Of a stretch of DNA of 64,000 nucleotides, positions 1 to 7,306 are shown one piece after another. The position numbers were made by a program, and so were the translations under genes. Numbering within the stretch: position 1 is the first letter of the stretch; every line of letters begins with the position of its first letter. The DNA comes from Flemingiibacterium sp045644145. GTDB taxonomy: Bacteria; Bacillota; Clostridia; Oscillospirales; CAG-272. The stretch lies in NCBI GenBank assembly GCA_045644145.1, contig JAZRGK010000058.1, positions 6,027 through 70,026 on the forward strand. The letters are read 5' to 3'. Below the pieces are notes generated by a model. The model searched no databases and was not told the DNA's origin. It was given only the letters and a program-made list of their open reading frames with translations.

Positions 1-1238
1 GAGACTTCGTTGCTGTCATTGAGGTTATATGCAATATAATAATAATCACCAAGATAGTTTGTGGGTAACAAAACTGATTCTTGCTCACAGGTATGAGCAA
101 CGTTATATGTAAATCCGTCGATTGTTACGGTTTCCATCAAGTTTTTGCCGAAACCGGTAGTAGGATCGGTTATGTATTTCTGCGTGGAGCCGTTGTATTT
201 GCCAAAACGGGTGTAGGCCGTGTCAGCGGGAATAGAAGAATCCTCATCCAATGCCATAAAAGGAATGTGGTGTTCTGTAGCATAAGTTTCAACTGTAGAG
301 CCAGTATAGCCGTAAAGTTCTAAGTTAGCGTGACAGTTAGAGAATACATCTGTACTTGTGCCAAATTTCACATCTATGGAATATACCATTACTTTTATGA
401 GAGTATCACAATGGTTAAACGCACCGCCATCGATGCTTTTTACACTATTAGGGATAGTTATGCTTGAAAGGGCAGTACATGACTGAAACGTAGCAACGCC
501 AATGCTTTTTACTCCATCAGGAATGGTTACACTCTTAATATTAGTAGCTCCATCAAATGCAAATCTATTAATACTGATTACACCATTAGGAATCATATAC
601 ATTTTTCTTGTATTACCTATGGGGTACCGTATAAGTGTAGTTTTATCTTTGTTAAACAGTACACCGTATTCGTCACTTGAGTATATTTTATTGTTTATAT
701 CTACGGTAATTTTTGTAAGGTTGTCGCAGTGAGAAAATGCCCCCTCACCAATGCTTATTATACTGTTTGGGATAATTATGCTAGCAAGATCTCTACAGTA
801 GGAAAATGCTACCTCACCAATGCTTGTTATGCTATCTGGAATCATTACGTTTGTAAGAGCATAACAAAACGAAAATGCACCGTCGCCAATGCTAGTTACA
901 CTATTGGGTATGGAAATGCTCACAAGACTGCAATCGTAGAATGCATAGTTGCCAATATTTGTGACACCGTCCTCAATTATAACAGATTTTATGCTGTCGC
1001 AGTAAATATTCCACGGTGCAGTAGAATAAAATGTGATAGAATCATAATAATAATCAGCCATCGCACCATTACCAGAGATAGTCAACGTCCCGTTTTCAGT
1101 GAATTTCCATGTCAGATTACTTCCATCGCCCTCGCCACCACAATAACCGCTTGCAACAATATCAGCGGCAGATGCAGATAATGGCAGCAATGACATCACC
1201 ATGCAACAAATCAAAATGAAACTAATAATTTTTTTCAT
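1..1238 (-). CDS. BspA-type leucine-rich-repeat surface protein (3' end cut by window edge)
   Basis: The frame is open from an ATG at 1238 down to base 1, so about 412 codons are visible and the C-terminus is missing. A GGAGG site sits just upstream. The product starts with a signal peptide (MKKIISFILICCMVMSLLPL, then SASA). An N-terminal segment of the kind seen before LRR_5 domains follows (LTWKFTENGTLTISG). Then come repeats of about 23 residues of the form IPNSVTSIGDGAFSFC..L, at least six of them between roughly residues 85 and 260. Such BspA-like proteins are secreted and bind host or neighbour surfaces; that role is known for the family and not shown here. A non-repeat region follows (residues 290-412), and any anchor would lie beyond the window. 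The gene is AT-rich like its neighbour, 65 bases upstream on the same strand. Confidence 0.85.
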   Translation of the reverse strand, partial: MKKIISFILICCMVMSLLPLSASAADIVASGYCGGEGDGSNLTWKFTENGTLTISGNGAMADYYYDSITFYSTAPWNIYCDSIKSVIIEDGVTNIGNYAFYDCSLVSISIPNSVTSIGDGAFSFCYALTNVMIPDSITSIGEVAFSYCRDLASIIIPNSIISIGEGAFSHCDNLTKITVDINNKIYSSDEYGVLFNKDKTTLIRYPIGNTRKMYMIPNGVISINRFAFDGATNIKSVTIPDGVKSIGVATFQSCTALSSITIPNSVKSIDGGAFNHCDTLIKVMVYSIDVKFGTSTDVFSNCHANLELYGYTGSTVETYATEHHIPFMALDEDSSIPADTAYTRFGKYNGSTQKYITDPTTGFGKNLMETVTIDGFTYNVAHTCEQESVLLPTNYLGDYYYIAYNLNDSNEV

Positions 1239-1303
1239 AAATTAACCTCCAAAATAAATGTTTATAACTCAACAATTTACAATTGCAATTTAACCCGCTT
1301 CAA

Positions 1304-2446
1304 TTATTCTTTTATGCCTTTATCGGCATCAATGCGTTCACAAATACACTTGGTATGCTTGCAAACGCCCTGGGGACACCGATGCGGACAATACAATTTT
1401 TTAAGTATCGTAGTTGTTTCTTTTTTCTTTTCTGATTCTTTCGATTTAACAACAACGCCTGAACGTGGGCACATACCGCCTTCGCGTATCATATGCCTTA
1501 TGTACATTTGCGAAAGTTCGCTTTCAAGTAATGACTTGTATCCATTGAGAACATTTTTCTTGAACAGCTCCTTGTAGGCTTTTTCGTTTACCGGAGCACC
1601 ATTTTCTCTTAATTTTCTGCCATATGTAGTAATGGTTAACATAGCTTTCACCAAAACCTTTTCCGGTACGTCATTCTTAACATTGATAGACAATCCAACG
1701 ACCGAGCCTGTACGCCCATATTCCTGATCCTTTCCGGAAGGGATGTAGTACCTCCCTTCTTTAAGTTTATCATTGAAGAATATATAGTTGTTTTGGTCAA
1801 GCAAGAAATAGAAGGACTCTCTGCTAGTCAAGAAGTCATGCACTTTGTAATTCATGGAAGAACCATCTCGACTAGTGATAAGTCTCCACTTTTCTACTTC
1901 CTTTTTATCTGTGGGCAAATTTCCGTCAAAATCTTCATCCGGATAGCAATACACTAAATCAACGGTCACCTCATCGTCATCTAATCCCGGCGTTGTAGCA
2001 AGTATTGCTTCTTTCAGCTCTAACAAAATAGTACGTATTTGCTCATGGACATCGTATACAAGCACATTTTCATAGTAGTCCAACGGATGCCATATAGGAA
2101 TGCTTCCATATGTGATCTGCAAGACATGCCGTGTTTTATATGCATTTGCACGCTGTTCTACTTTCAGCATAGCAGACGAAAGTTTCTCGGACAGTTCAAT
2201 TCTTTTATACTTTCGGTAAGTAACACGAGAACAACAAAATAATATTATTTTTAGTACTAACGAAACAACCCAAATATAACCCATAATAGTTAAAAATCTA
2301 TTACGGTTAATTATTGGCCATCCGAAAAAATCATTCGTCGCTAAAAAAGCTGATGAAATAACAAATGCTAATTCAACAACAAAAGATATCGTCGGATATA
2401 AAACTTTCATTTTGCATTTAATCCATTTTTCGAAATGCTCTTTCAT
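1304..2446 (-). CDS. Unrecognised membrane protein with soluble domain and Cys-rich tail
   Basis: I do not recognise a named family. The chosen ATG at 2446 has a good site (AAAAGGAGTG) and yields 380 residues; the frame extends 16 codons further upstream without a better site. Two hydrophobic segments lie near residues 17-36 and 48-72. A long mixed region follows (about 80-330) that includes a stretch with weak GAF-like flavour, from SRDGSSMNYKV to GSVVGLSINVKNDV. The C-terminus carries a charged linker and a Cys cluster (CPHRCPQGVCKHTKCIC) that could bind zinc. The arrangement, a membrane anchor then a possible sensor domain then a metal-binding tail, is suggestive, but function is unknown. 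It lies upstream of the LRR gene and downstream of a palindrome-bearing intergenic region, in an AT-rich accessory stretch. Confidence 0.7.
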   Translation of the reverse strand: MKEHFEKWIKCKMKVLYPTISFVVELAFVISSAFLATNDFFGWPIINRNRFLTIMGYIWVVSLVLKIILFCCSRVTYRKYKRIELSEKLSSAMLKVEQRANAYKTRHVLQITYGSIPIWHPLDYYENVLVYDVHEQIRTILLELKEAILATTPGLDDDEVTVDLVYCYPDEDFDGNLPTDKKEVEKWRLITSRDGSSMNYKVHDFLTSRESFYFLLDQNNYIFFNDKLKEGRYYIPSGKDQEYGRTGSVVGLSINVKNDVPEKVLVKAMLTITTYGRKLRENGAPVNEKAYKELFKKNVLNGYKSLLESELSQMYIRHMIREGGMCPRSGVVVKSKESEKKKETTTILKKLYCPHRCPQGVCKHTKCICERIDADKGIKE

Positions 2447-2498
2447 TTTATACACTCCTTTTCCAATTAGATAAGCATAGCAGTGTGGTAGCATACCA

Positions 2499-2528
2499 AT
2501 GGAATTAAAGGTAGACCTTTAATTCCAT
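2499..2528. repeat. 30-bp near-perfect palindrome, copy 1 of TAAAGGT-NN-ACCTTTA
   Basis: Two 14-base arms surround a central AG dinucleotide. The core is TAAAGGT AG ACCTTTA (2506-2521). It lies 53 bases upstream of the minus-strand gene starting at 2446 and just ahead of a plus-strand promoter at 2536. A shorter copy of the core is at 2634-2649. Likely a regulator binding site. Confidence 0.6.
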
Positions 2529-2535
2529 AAAAAGA

Positions 2536-2564
2536 TTGACAAAGCTATGCGTTAGTGATAAAAT
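2536..2564 (+). promoter_or_regulatory. Orphan consensus promoter (TTGACA-17-TAAAAT)
   Basis: TTGACA at 2536-2541 and TAAAAT at 2559-2564 are separated by 17 bases. There is no plus-strand gene downstream before the oppositely oriented recombinase gene at 2684, so the promoter either makes a short non-coding RNA or an antisense transcript, or is a chance match in AT-rich DNA. Confidence 0.4.
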
Positions 2565-2596
2565 ATTATATGTATAATTATAACAAATTCACGTTG

Positions 2597-2614
2597 TTGT
2601 GGTGGTCATGGATT
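2597..2614 (+). repeat. 18-bp inverted repeat, arm 1, flanking the serine recombinase
   Basis: TTGTGGTGGTCATGGATT. It recurs in inverted orientation at 3368-3385 with 17 of 18 identities. An ACAGGT follows each arm on the inner side (2623-2628; complement at 3351-3356). Candidate recombination or binding site of the enclosed recombinase. Confidence 0.6.
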
Positions 2615-2633
2615 AACTGTTTACAGGTGAAAT

Positions 2634-2649
2634 TAAAGGTCTACCTTTA
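2634..2649. repeat. 16-bp palindrome, copy 2 of TAAAGGT-NN-ACCTTTA
   Basis: TAAAGGT CT ACCTTTA, sharing both arms with the core of the palindrome at 2499-2528, 35 bases beyond the recombinase stop codon. Confidence 0.55.
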
Positions 2650-2683
2650 TGCATTTTTGTCCAATTGAACAAATCAAACATTT

Positions 2684-3289
2684 TCACGAAGCGTTTTCTT
2701 TATCATTTGCTATCCATTTGCGAAACAATGTGTGTGAAACGCCAAGTTCAATGGCCGCTTGTCTACCTGTGAGAACACCTTTTTGCCACGCGCTCTTAAC
2801 AGCATCATAATTATCTGGTCGTTCTGCGGCCTTTCTGCCGAGATGCACACCGTTTGCTCGTGCATTTTCAATCCCCTCACGCTGACGCTGTTTGATGAAT
2901 TCACGTTCAGTCTGTGCCACATAACTGAGAAGCTGAAGAACAATATCGGCAATCAATGTTCCTGTCAAATCACGCCCACTGCGTGTATCGAGCAACGGCA
3001 TATCAAGTACCACAATGTCTGCCCGCTTTTCTTTAGTTATAATACGCCACTGTTCCAGTATTTCATTGTAATCACGTCCAAGTCGGTCAATGCTCTTGAT
3101 AACGAGAGTATCGCCTGGCTTTATTTTTTTGATGAGCCGTTTATATCCTGGACGTTCAAAATCCTTGCCGGACTGTTTATCGCATATCATGCTGGCTGGC
3201 GGAACACCGAATTCCTCCATTGCTCGCACTTGCCGTTCCTCGTTCTGATCACGGGATGATACCCGGATATATCCATATATTTTTGTCAT
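2684..3289 (-). CDS. Serine recombinase (resolvase/invertase family)
   Basis: A 201-residue site-specific recombinase, the usual length for the small resolvase/invertase group. It opens with the catalytic motif YIRVSSRDQ, with Ser11 as the expected nucleophile, and has the conserved arginines in IKSIDRLGRDYNEI. The long E helix follows (LLSYVAQTEREFIKQRQREGI), then a C-terminal helix-turn-helix (GRQAAIELGVSHTLFRKWI) that recognises the crossover site. Such enzymes cut and rejoin two sites through a phosphoserine link, giving resolution, inversion or integration. The gene sits between two 18-bp inverted repeats (2597-2614 and 3368-3385), which suits inversion better than resolution. No transposase is adjacent. 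An XRE regulator gene lies divergently. Confidence 0.92.
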   Translation of the reverse strand: MTKIYGYIRVSSRDQNEERQVRAMEEFGVPPASMICDKQSGKDFERPGYKRLIKKIKPGDTLVIKSIDRLGRDYNEILEQWRIITKEKRADIVVLDMPLLDTRSGRDLTGTLIADIVLQLLSYVAQTEREFIKQRQREGIENARANGVHLGRKAAERPDNYDAVKSAWQKGVLTGRQAAIELGVSHTLFRKWIANDKENAS

Positions 3290-3367
3290 TCCGATTCCTC
3301 CATTACAGTATTTTCTGCTGCCTTTCTAAAGCAACTACATATATTATTTTACCTGTATATTGAAAAG

Positions 3368-3385
3368 AATCCGTGACCACCACAA
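3368..3385 (-). repeat. 18-bp inverted repeat, arm 2, flanking the serine recombinase
   Basis: Read on the minus strand this is TTGTGGTGGTCACGGATT, differing from the arm at 2597-2614 at one base. It lies 79 bases upstream of the recombinase start. Confidence 0.6.
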
Positions 3386-3403
3386 AAATCATAACAATAC
3401 ATC

Positions 3404-3431
3404 ACAATATAGTGATGCATCACTATATTGT
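3404..3431. promoter_or_regulatory. Perfect 28-bp palindrome, operator candidate 1
   Basis: Two exact 14-base arms centred on TAGTGATGCATCACTA. Two shorter copies of the core follow toward the XRE gene. Probable operator in the divergent recombinase/XRE control region. Confidence 0.6.
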
Positions 3432-3448
3432 ATCACAAAATCATTACA

Positions 3449-3464
3449 TAGTGATGAATCACTA
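3449..3464. promoter_or_regulatory. TAGTGAT-GA-ATCACTA palindrome, operator candidate 2
   Basis: Exact 7-base arms around a 2-base centre, the same core as at 3404-3431. Confidence 0.55.
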
Positions 3465-3496
3465 ACATTCTTTTTGTCTATGATGTATCATATATA

Positions 3497-3512
3497 TAGT
3501 GATAAATCATTA
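3497..3512. promoter_or_regulatory. TAGTGAT-AA-ATCATTA palindrome, operator candidate 3
   Basis: The same core with one mismatch, 27 bases upstream of the XRE start codon, where binding would overlap its promoter or leader. Confidence 0.5.
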
Positions 3513-3538
3513 ACAACGATTAAGGATGTGGATATACA

Positions 3539-3781
3539 TTGAATACTCAGCAAGCAGTTGCGAACCGAATACGTGAGCTGTGCAAGGAGCGTGGAATAAC
3601 GCCTAACGGTATCAGTTTAATATCCGGCGTTCCGCAAGCTACAGTAAAGAGCATTTTGAATGGCGAAAGCAAAAATCCGGGCATTGTGAACATAAAGAAA
3701 CTTTGTGATGGATTCGAGATTACACTCGGTGAGTTTTTCAGCACGCCCGAATTCGATGGATTAGAGCAAGAATTGCAGTAA
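3539..3781 (+). CDS. Small XRE-family DNA-binding regulator
   Basis: 80 residues, essentially one Cro/CI-type helix-turn-helix domain (ANRIRELCKERGITPNGIS, then SGVPQATVKSILNGESKNP). It starts at TTG with AAGGA upstream. Proteins of this size act as dimeric repressors. Three palindromes with the core TAGTGAT-NN-ATCACTA lie directly upstream between it and the divergent recombinase gene. The simplest reading is that it represses itself and possibly the recombinase through them; that link is inferred from position. Confidence 0.85.
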   Translation: MNTQQAVANRIRELCKERGITPNGISLISGVPQATVKSILNGESKNPGIVNIKKLCDGFEITLGEFFSTPEFDGLEQELQ

Positions 3782-3788
3782 TGAAAAA

Positions 3789-3843
3789 ACATCCATTTGT
3801 GGTAGGGCGACATCGCCAAGCCTAACACAAATGGATGTATCAC
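3789..3843 (+). terminator. Rho-independent terminator after the XRE gene
   Basis: 13-base arms (ACATCCATTTGTG and its complement) enclose a second inner stem; a short T-run (CTTTTT) follows at 3841. Confidence 0.75.
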
Positions 3844-3908
3844 TTTTTAAGCACAAATATTAATGTATAATATGCTGTGTAAAGAACATTAAAATAAAGG
3901 AAGATTAT

Positions 3909-5519
3909 ATGGATATTTTCACAACGCGTGAAATCGCGATTTTTATGTATGGCATACTTTTGCTTACATATATTCTCGTTCGCAATAAAGGCAAAAAGAT
4001 TTTTATGCCAGTTATTAAAGCTGCTTGCCACAAGAAACTTATCATTCCATTTTGCTTTCTTTTATTGTTAGCTATAGGTTTTGTTTGGGTGTGTACATAT
4101 TCCTCTATTTGGGATTGGATATATGTAAAGGATATTGCTTTTTGGACTCTGTTTGTAGGTGTACCAGTGTGCTTTAATGCAACAAGCAGGCAATTAGAAG
4201 AACATTATTTTAAAAACATTTTAGTTGACAATCTTAAATTTACCGCTTTAGTAGAATTCATTACAGGTACATTTACCCTCTCCTTTATAGGGGAATTGAT
4301 ATTACAACCGATCTTGGTTGTATTAATGATTATGCAATCCTCGCTGGTAAAGAAAACAGAAGCCACTAAAAAGGTGGTTGATTGTATTGTTGGAATCGCA
4401 GGACTCATAATAATTGGTCTTACCGTAAAATCGATAGTAGATTCCATCGGCGAGGTTTATTTTGTAGACATTTTGGTTGGTTTGCTTTTGCCAATAATAT
4501 TATCGATTATATATTTACCTGTTGCTTATCTTTTTGCAATATATGCTAAGTACGAAATTCTATTTATGCGTATGGGATTTAAAGAGCCCGATGATAAAAA
4601 ATTAAGACATAAACACCAACTTCAAGTATTTCTATGCTGCAAACTCTCTTATAAAAAAGTATGTAAATTTCTCAACGAGTACGTGCAAAAAATGTATATT
4701 AGAATGAGTACAACTGAATTCGAAACTATAATTGATGAATTTAGGGGTACTACCCAGCATACATATTATGCGGTCATTCGGCACAATAGGAAGTACTATA
4801 TAAGCAGAGATTTCAGCGAAGAAAGTTTTAAGTTTAACGAATACATTATACACAAAGGCGGATTATTTAGTTCACGAAATAAATCTCTTAGAAGAGAAAT
4901 CGCTTTACAAATACAAGAAAAAACACCTTTTAAAAATACAGAATTTAATGACTCTAATATCCATTGTCCCGTTTCATTACGCAAGATGTTTTTATTCAAA
5001 AAAGGCGAGTTTTTTAAGCGTACAAATGTAGCACTATTTATAAGCAATTCATTCGAAAGAAGAAAAGAATCTGTTGATATACCTTTCGTCAAAGATGTTA
5101 AGGATCAATGTGACAAGAATGCAATAGCTTTAATGCGTGCAATGAAGAGAAGTGACTATTTCCCATCTTTTATTCCGACTCTATTCGGGTTTGCTGTATT
5201 CTTACTTTTATCACTTATCCAAACAGGTATTAATACCAATTTGGACCTTGCTGCACTTATTTTCACAATTCTTTGTCAATTGGGAGTCTTTTTTAATAAT
5301 CAAGATCCGCTACTTAGGATAAGAATAAAACAACGAACAATATACTTATACAAAGATATTGTGTTTAAAGGCATACAGGAAGTACTTATGATTTATATTT
5401 CCTTGTTAATTAGCTATAGTCTCAGGTCTCTAAACATTAGTAGCGAATGGTTATCCAAATTTAGTATTGCAATTCTTTTTCTGTGCATGATAATAGACAT
5501 CTGGGAAAAAGATCAATAG
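3909..5519 (+). CDS. Unrecognised multi-pass membrane protein, 536 aa
   Basis: No family recognised. The ATG follows AAAGGAAG. Hydrophobic segments lie near residues 10-25, 45-65, 75-92, 115-145, 160-178 and 185-215. A large basic soluble domain (about 220-415) follows, then four more segments (about 420-438, 443-460, 490-510, 515-530). This fold, two membrane bundles around a cytosolic domain, does not match a transporter class I know. Base composition is markedly AT-rich, unlike the surface operon downstream but like the recombinase region upstream, so it was probably acquired with it. It is a single-gene unit bounded by terminators. A role in defence or immunity to a secreted factor is possible but unsupported. 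Confidence 0.7.
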   Translation: MDIFTTREIAIFMYGILLLTYILVRNKGKKIFMPVIKAACHKKLIIPFCFLLLLAIGFVWVCTYSSIWDWIYVKDIAFWTLFVGVPVCFNATSRQLEEHYFKNILVDNLKFTALVEFITGTFTLSFIGELILQPILVVLMIMQSSLVKKTEATKKVVDCIVGIAGLIIIGLTVKSIVDSIGEVYFVDILVGLLLPIILSIIYLPVAYLFAIYAKYEILFMRMGFKEPDDKKLRHKHQLQVFLCCKLSYKKVCKFLNEYVQKMYIRMSTTEFETIIDEFRGTTQHTYYAVIRHNRKYYISRDFSEESFKFNEYIIHKGGLFSSRNKSLRREIALQIQEKTPFKNTEFNDSNIHCPVSLRKMFLFKKGEFFKRTNVALFISNSFERRKESVDIPFVKDVKDQCDKNAIALMRAMKRSDYFPSFIPTLFGFAVFLLLSLIQTGINTNLDLAALIFTILCQLGVFFNNQDPLLRIRIKQRTIYLYKDIVFKGIQEVLMIYISLLISYSLRSLNISSEWLSKFSIAILFLCMIIDIWEKDQ

Positions 5520-5521
5520 AC

Positions 5522-5559
5522 AAAAATACCGGTCATCAATGATGATGGCCGGTATTTTT
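5522..5559. terminator. Bidirectional terminator
   Basis: AAAAATACCGGTCATCA pairs with its near complement ending in GGCCGGTATTTTT. A-run and T-run flanks allow it to serve both the plus-strand gene ending at 5519 and the minus-strand surface operon ending at 5636. Confidence 0.85.
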
Positions 5560-5635
5560 GTTGTTTAAGCTATCCTATTCGGTTTGTGTGACTTCTCCGA
5601 TAAGGATATCACGCTTTTCGGTGAGGAGTCTTTTA

Positions 5636-7297
5636 TCATTCTGCAGCAATATTTTCTGTATATCGTAAAATAATCGTTGCAACCTGCGCTCTGGTACAAT
5701 CATCCTTCGGGGACAGAGTGGTATCACTTGTACCCTTTATAAGTCCCTTTGCATATGCCCACTGCACTGCAGGCTTCGCATAATCGCTAACGTCTGCGGC
5801 GTCTGTATATGCGTCAAGTGCCGTACCGTCTGACGGCGTCAAGCCCTTGTACTTTAGATAGCGGTACAGTATAGTCACCATATCCTGGCGGCTAATACTG
5901 TCGTTTGTACCAAAAGTGTCCGCGGTATAGCCGTTGACGATTCCGTTTTCACTCGCCCATGCAATTGCATCGGTGTACCACGTATCAGCCGCAACATCAT
6001 TGAATGTCACGCCTACACTTGCAGCAGGCTTACCGTCAAGTCTGTGAAGAACCGTTACGAGCATCGCTCGTGTCATCGGCATATCGGGTGAAAACTCCGT
6101 AGCACTTGTTCCTGCGAAAAGTCCCATTTCGGTAATCTTTTCAACCGCATCAAAATACCAGCTACCGCGAGCAACGTCGGTAAAGCGTGGTGCTTTAGGC
6201 TTTTGTCTAAAGAAAAACTCAATATGAGTTTTCGAAATTACGCTTGCGATAGTAACCGTCGTATCATCGGGATACGCCACTCCGTTTACTACTACCTTTT
6301 CAACCTCATATCCTTCATCAGGAGCTGCAAGCACTGTGACGGAAGTGCCGTAACGAACAAGCTGTTTTTCATAGCCCTCGACGATCTTACCGTTCTCTCC
6401 TGCGTTTGCAGTGACCTCAATCAGATTCTTTTCGCCTGCAATAAGTCCACCGATGACTCCGGAAATGTCACTTTGCTTTTTACCGTAGAACTTGGCATCC
6501 TCGTATGCGTACAGGGCTGAATTAAGCGCCTTTTCAGCCTCTAAAAATTCATCGGGAAGCACAGCCTGCGAAAGCGCCTTTTCAGCCGCCTTTATAGCCG
6601 CGTCAAGAGCATCGTAAGCCGTCTGCGATACGGTAAATGCAGGATATATCAGCTCAGACGTAGGATTCATCACAGCCGCATCGAGCTGTGCCTTGGCTTT
6701 TTCTACACTTCCGGCAAGCGTTTCTTCATTCGAAGTTGTCTCTCCTGTGCCTATGCTAATCTCAAGTGCCGAGGGCGCCGATACGATAGGTCTTGCATTG
6801 GCAGCCTTATCCGTCAACACCATATCCGAGAGTGACAAAGTCGATACTCCGTTATTGAGCGTTTTAAATGTGAATTTCGCCAAAACAAAATCCGTGCCAA
6901 CATTGACTCCGACCAGCTCCGAGCCCGAAGTCCCGCAAAGATAGCTGAACGTTACTCTACCGGCTGATGCATTGTCGCTAAAGCTCGTAGAAGCAAACTT
7001 CTCCGAAGCCTCAACATTTGTCAACTGTAAGAGGAATGAATTGTAGTGCAGTATGCCGTTGAATGCATATACCGGCGCTGACACCTCACTATTCGCATTT
7101 CCCATCGCATCCCTTGTGGAAACGGCAACAGTTACTGTTACCGTCTCCCCAACAGCGTACGTTTCGCCTTTTTTCGGTGCCGTAGCCTCAAGGTTCAAAG
7201 CATAGCTTACATTACTGTCCTCGGATGCTGACGTCTGCAAAGCAAGCACCGAAGAGAGCATAAAAATGCAAAGCATTAAGCTAACTATTTTTTTCAT
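5636..7297 (-). CDS. SLH-anchored surface protein with an N-terminal cohesin-like domain
   Basis: 553 residues, last gene of the surface operon, starting 9 bases after its neighbour's stop with GGAGACGG before the ATG. Order: a signal peptide (residues 1-25); a cohesin-type beta-sandwich (about 30-185; VGETVTVTV, FNGILHYNSFLLQL, VLAKFTFKTL, LSLSDMVLTDKAA); a helical FIVAR-like segment (about 190-275); a beta domain of the InlB B-repeat/Big type (about 285-370; AAPDEGYEVEKVVVNG); and three SLH motifs (about 372-553; FTDVARGSWYFDAVEKI, FNDVAADTWYTDAIAWA, DVSDYAKPAVQWAYA). SLH domains bind pyruvylated cell-wall polymers, so the cohesin-like domain would face outward. Cohesins bind dockerins, and the adjacent giant protein ends in one. 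The cohesin call rests on pattern, not alignment. Confidence 0.85.
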   Translation of the reverse strand: MKKIVSLMLCIFMLSSVLALQTSASEDSNVSYALNLEATAPKKGETYAVGETVTVTVAVSTRDAMGNANSEVSAPVYAFNGILHYNSFLLQLTNVEASEKFASTSFSDNASAGRVTFSYLCGTSGSELVGVNVGTDFVLAKFTFKTLNNGVSTLSLSDMVLTDKAANARPIVSAPSALEISIGTGETTSNEETLAGSVEKAKAQLDAAVMNPTSELIYPAFTVSQTAYDALDAAIKAAEKALSQAVLPDEFLEAEKALNSALYAYEDAKFYGKKQSDISGVIGGLIAGEKNLIEVTANAGENGKIVEGYEKQLVRYGTSVTVLAAPDEGYEVEKVVVNGVAYPDDTTVTIASVISKTHIEFFFRQKPKAPRFTDVARGSWYFDAVEKITEMGLFAGTSATEFSPDMPMTRAMLVTVLHRLDGKPAASVGVTFNDVAADTWYTDAIAWASENGIVNGYTADTFGTNDSISRQDMVTILYRYLKYKGLTPSDGTALDAYTDAADVSDYAKPAVQWAYAKGLIKGTSDTTLSPKDDCTRAQVATIILRYTENIAAE

Positions 7298-7306
7298 ACC
7301 GTCTCC

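Noticed and set aside
3404..3512. CRISPR-like repeats
   Set aside because: The units are palindromic operators of unequal spacing with no uniform spacers or cas genes.
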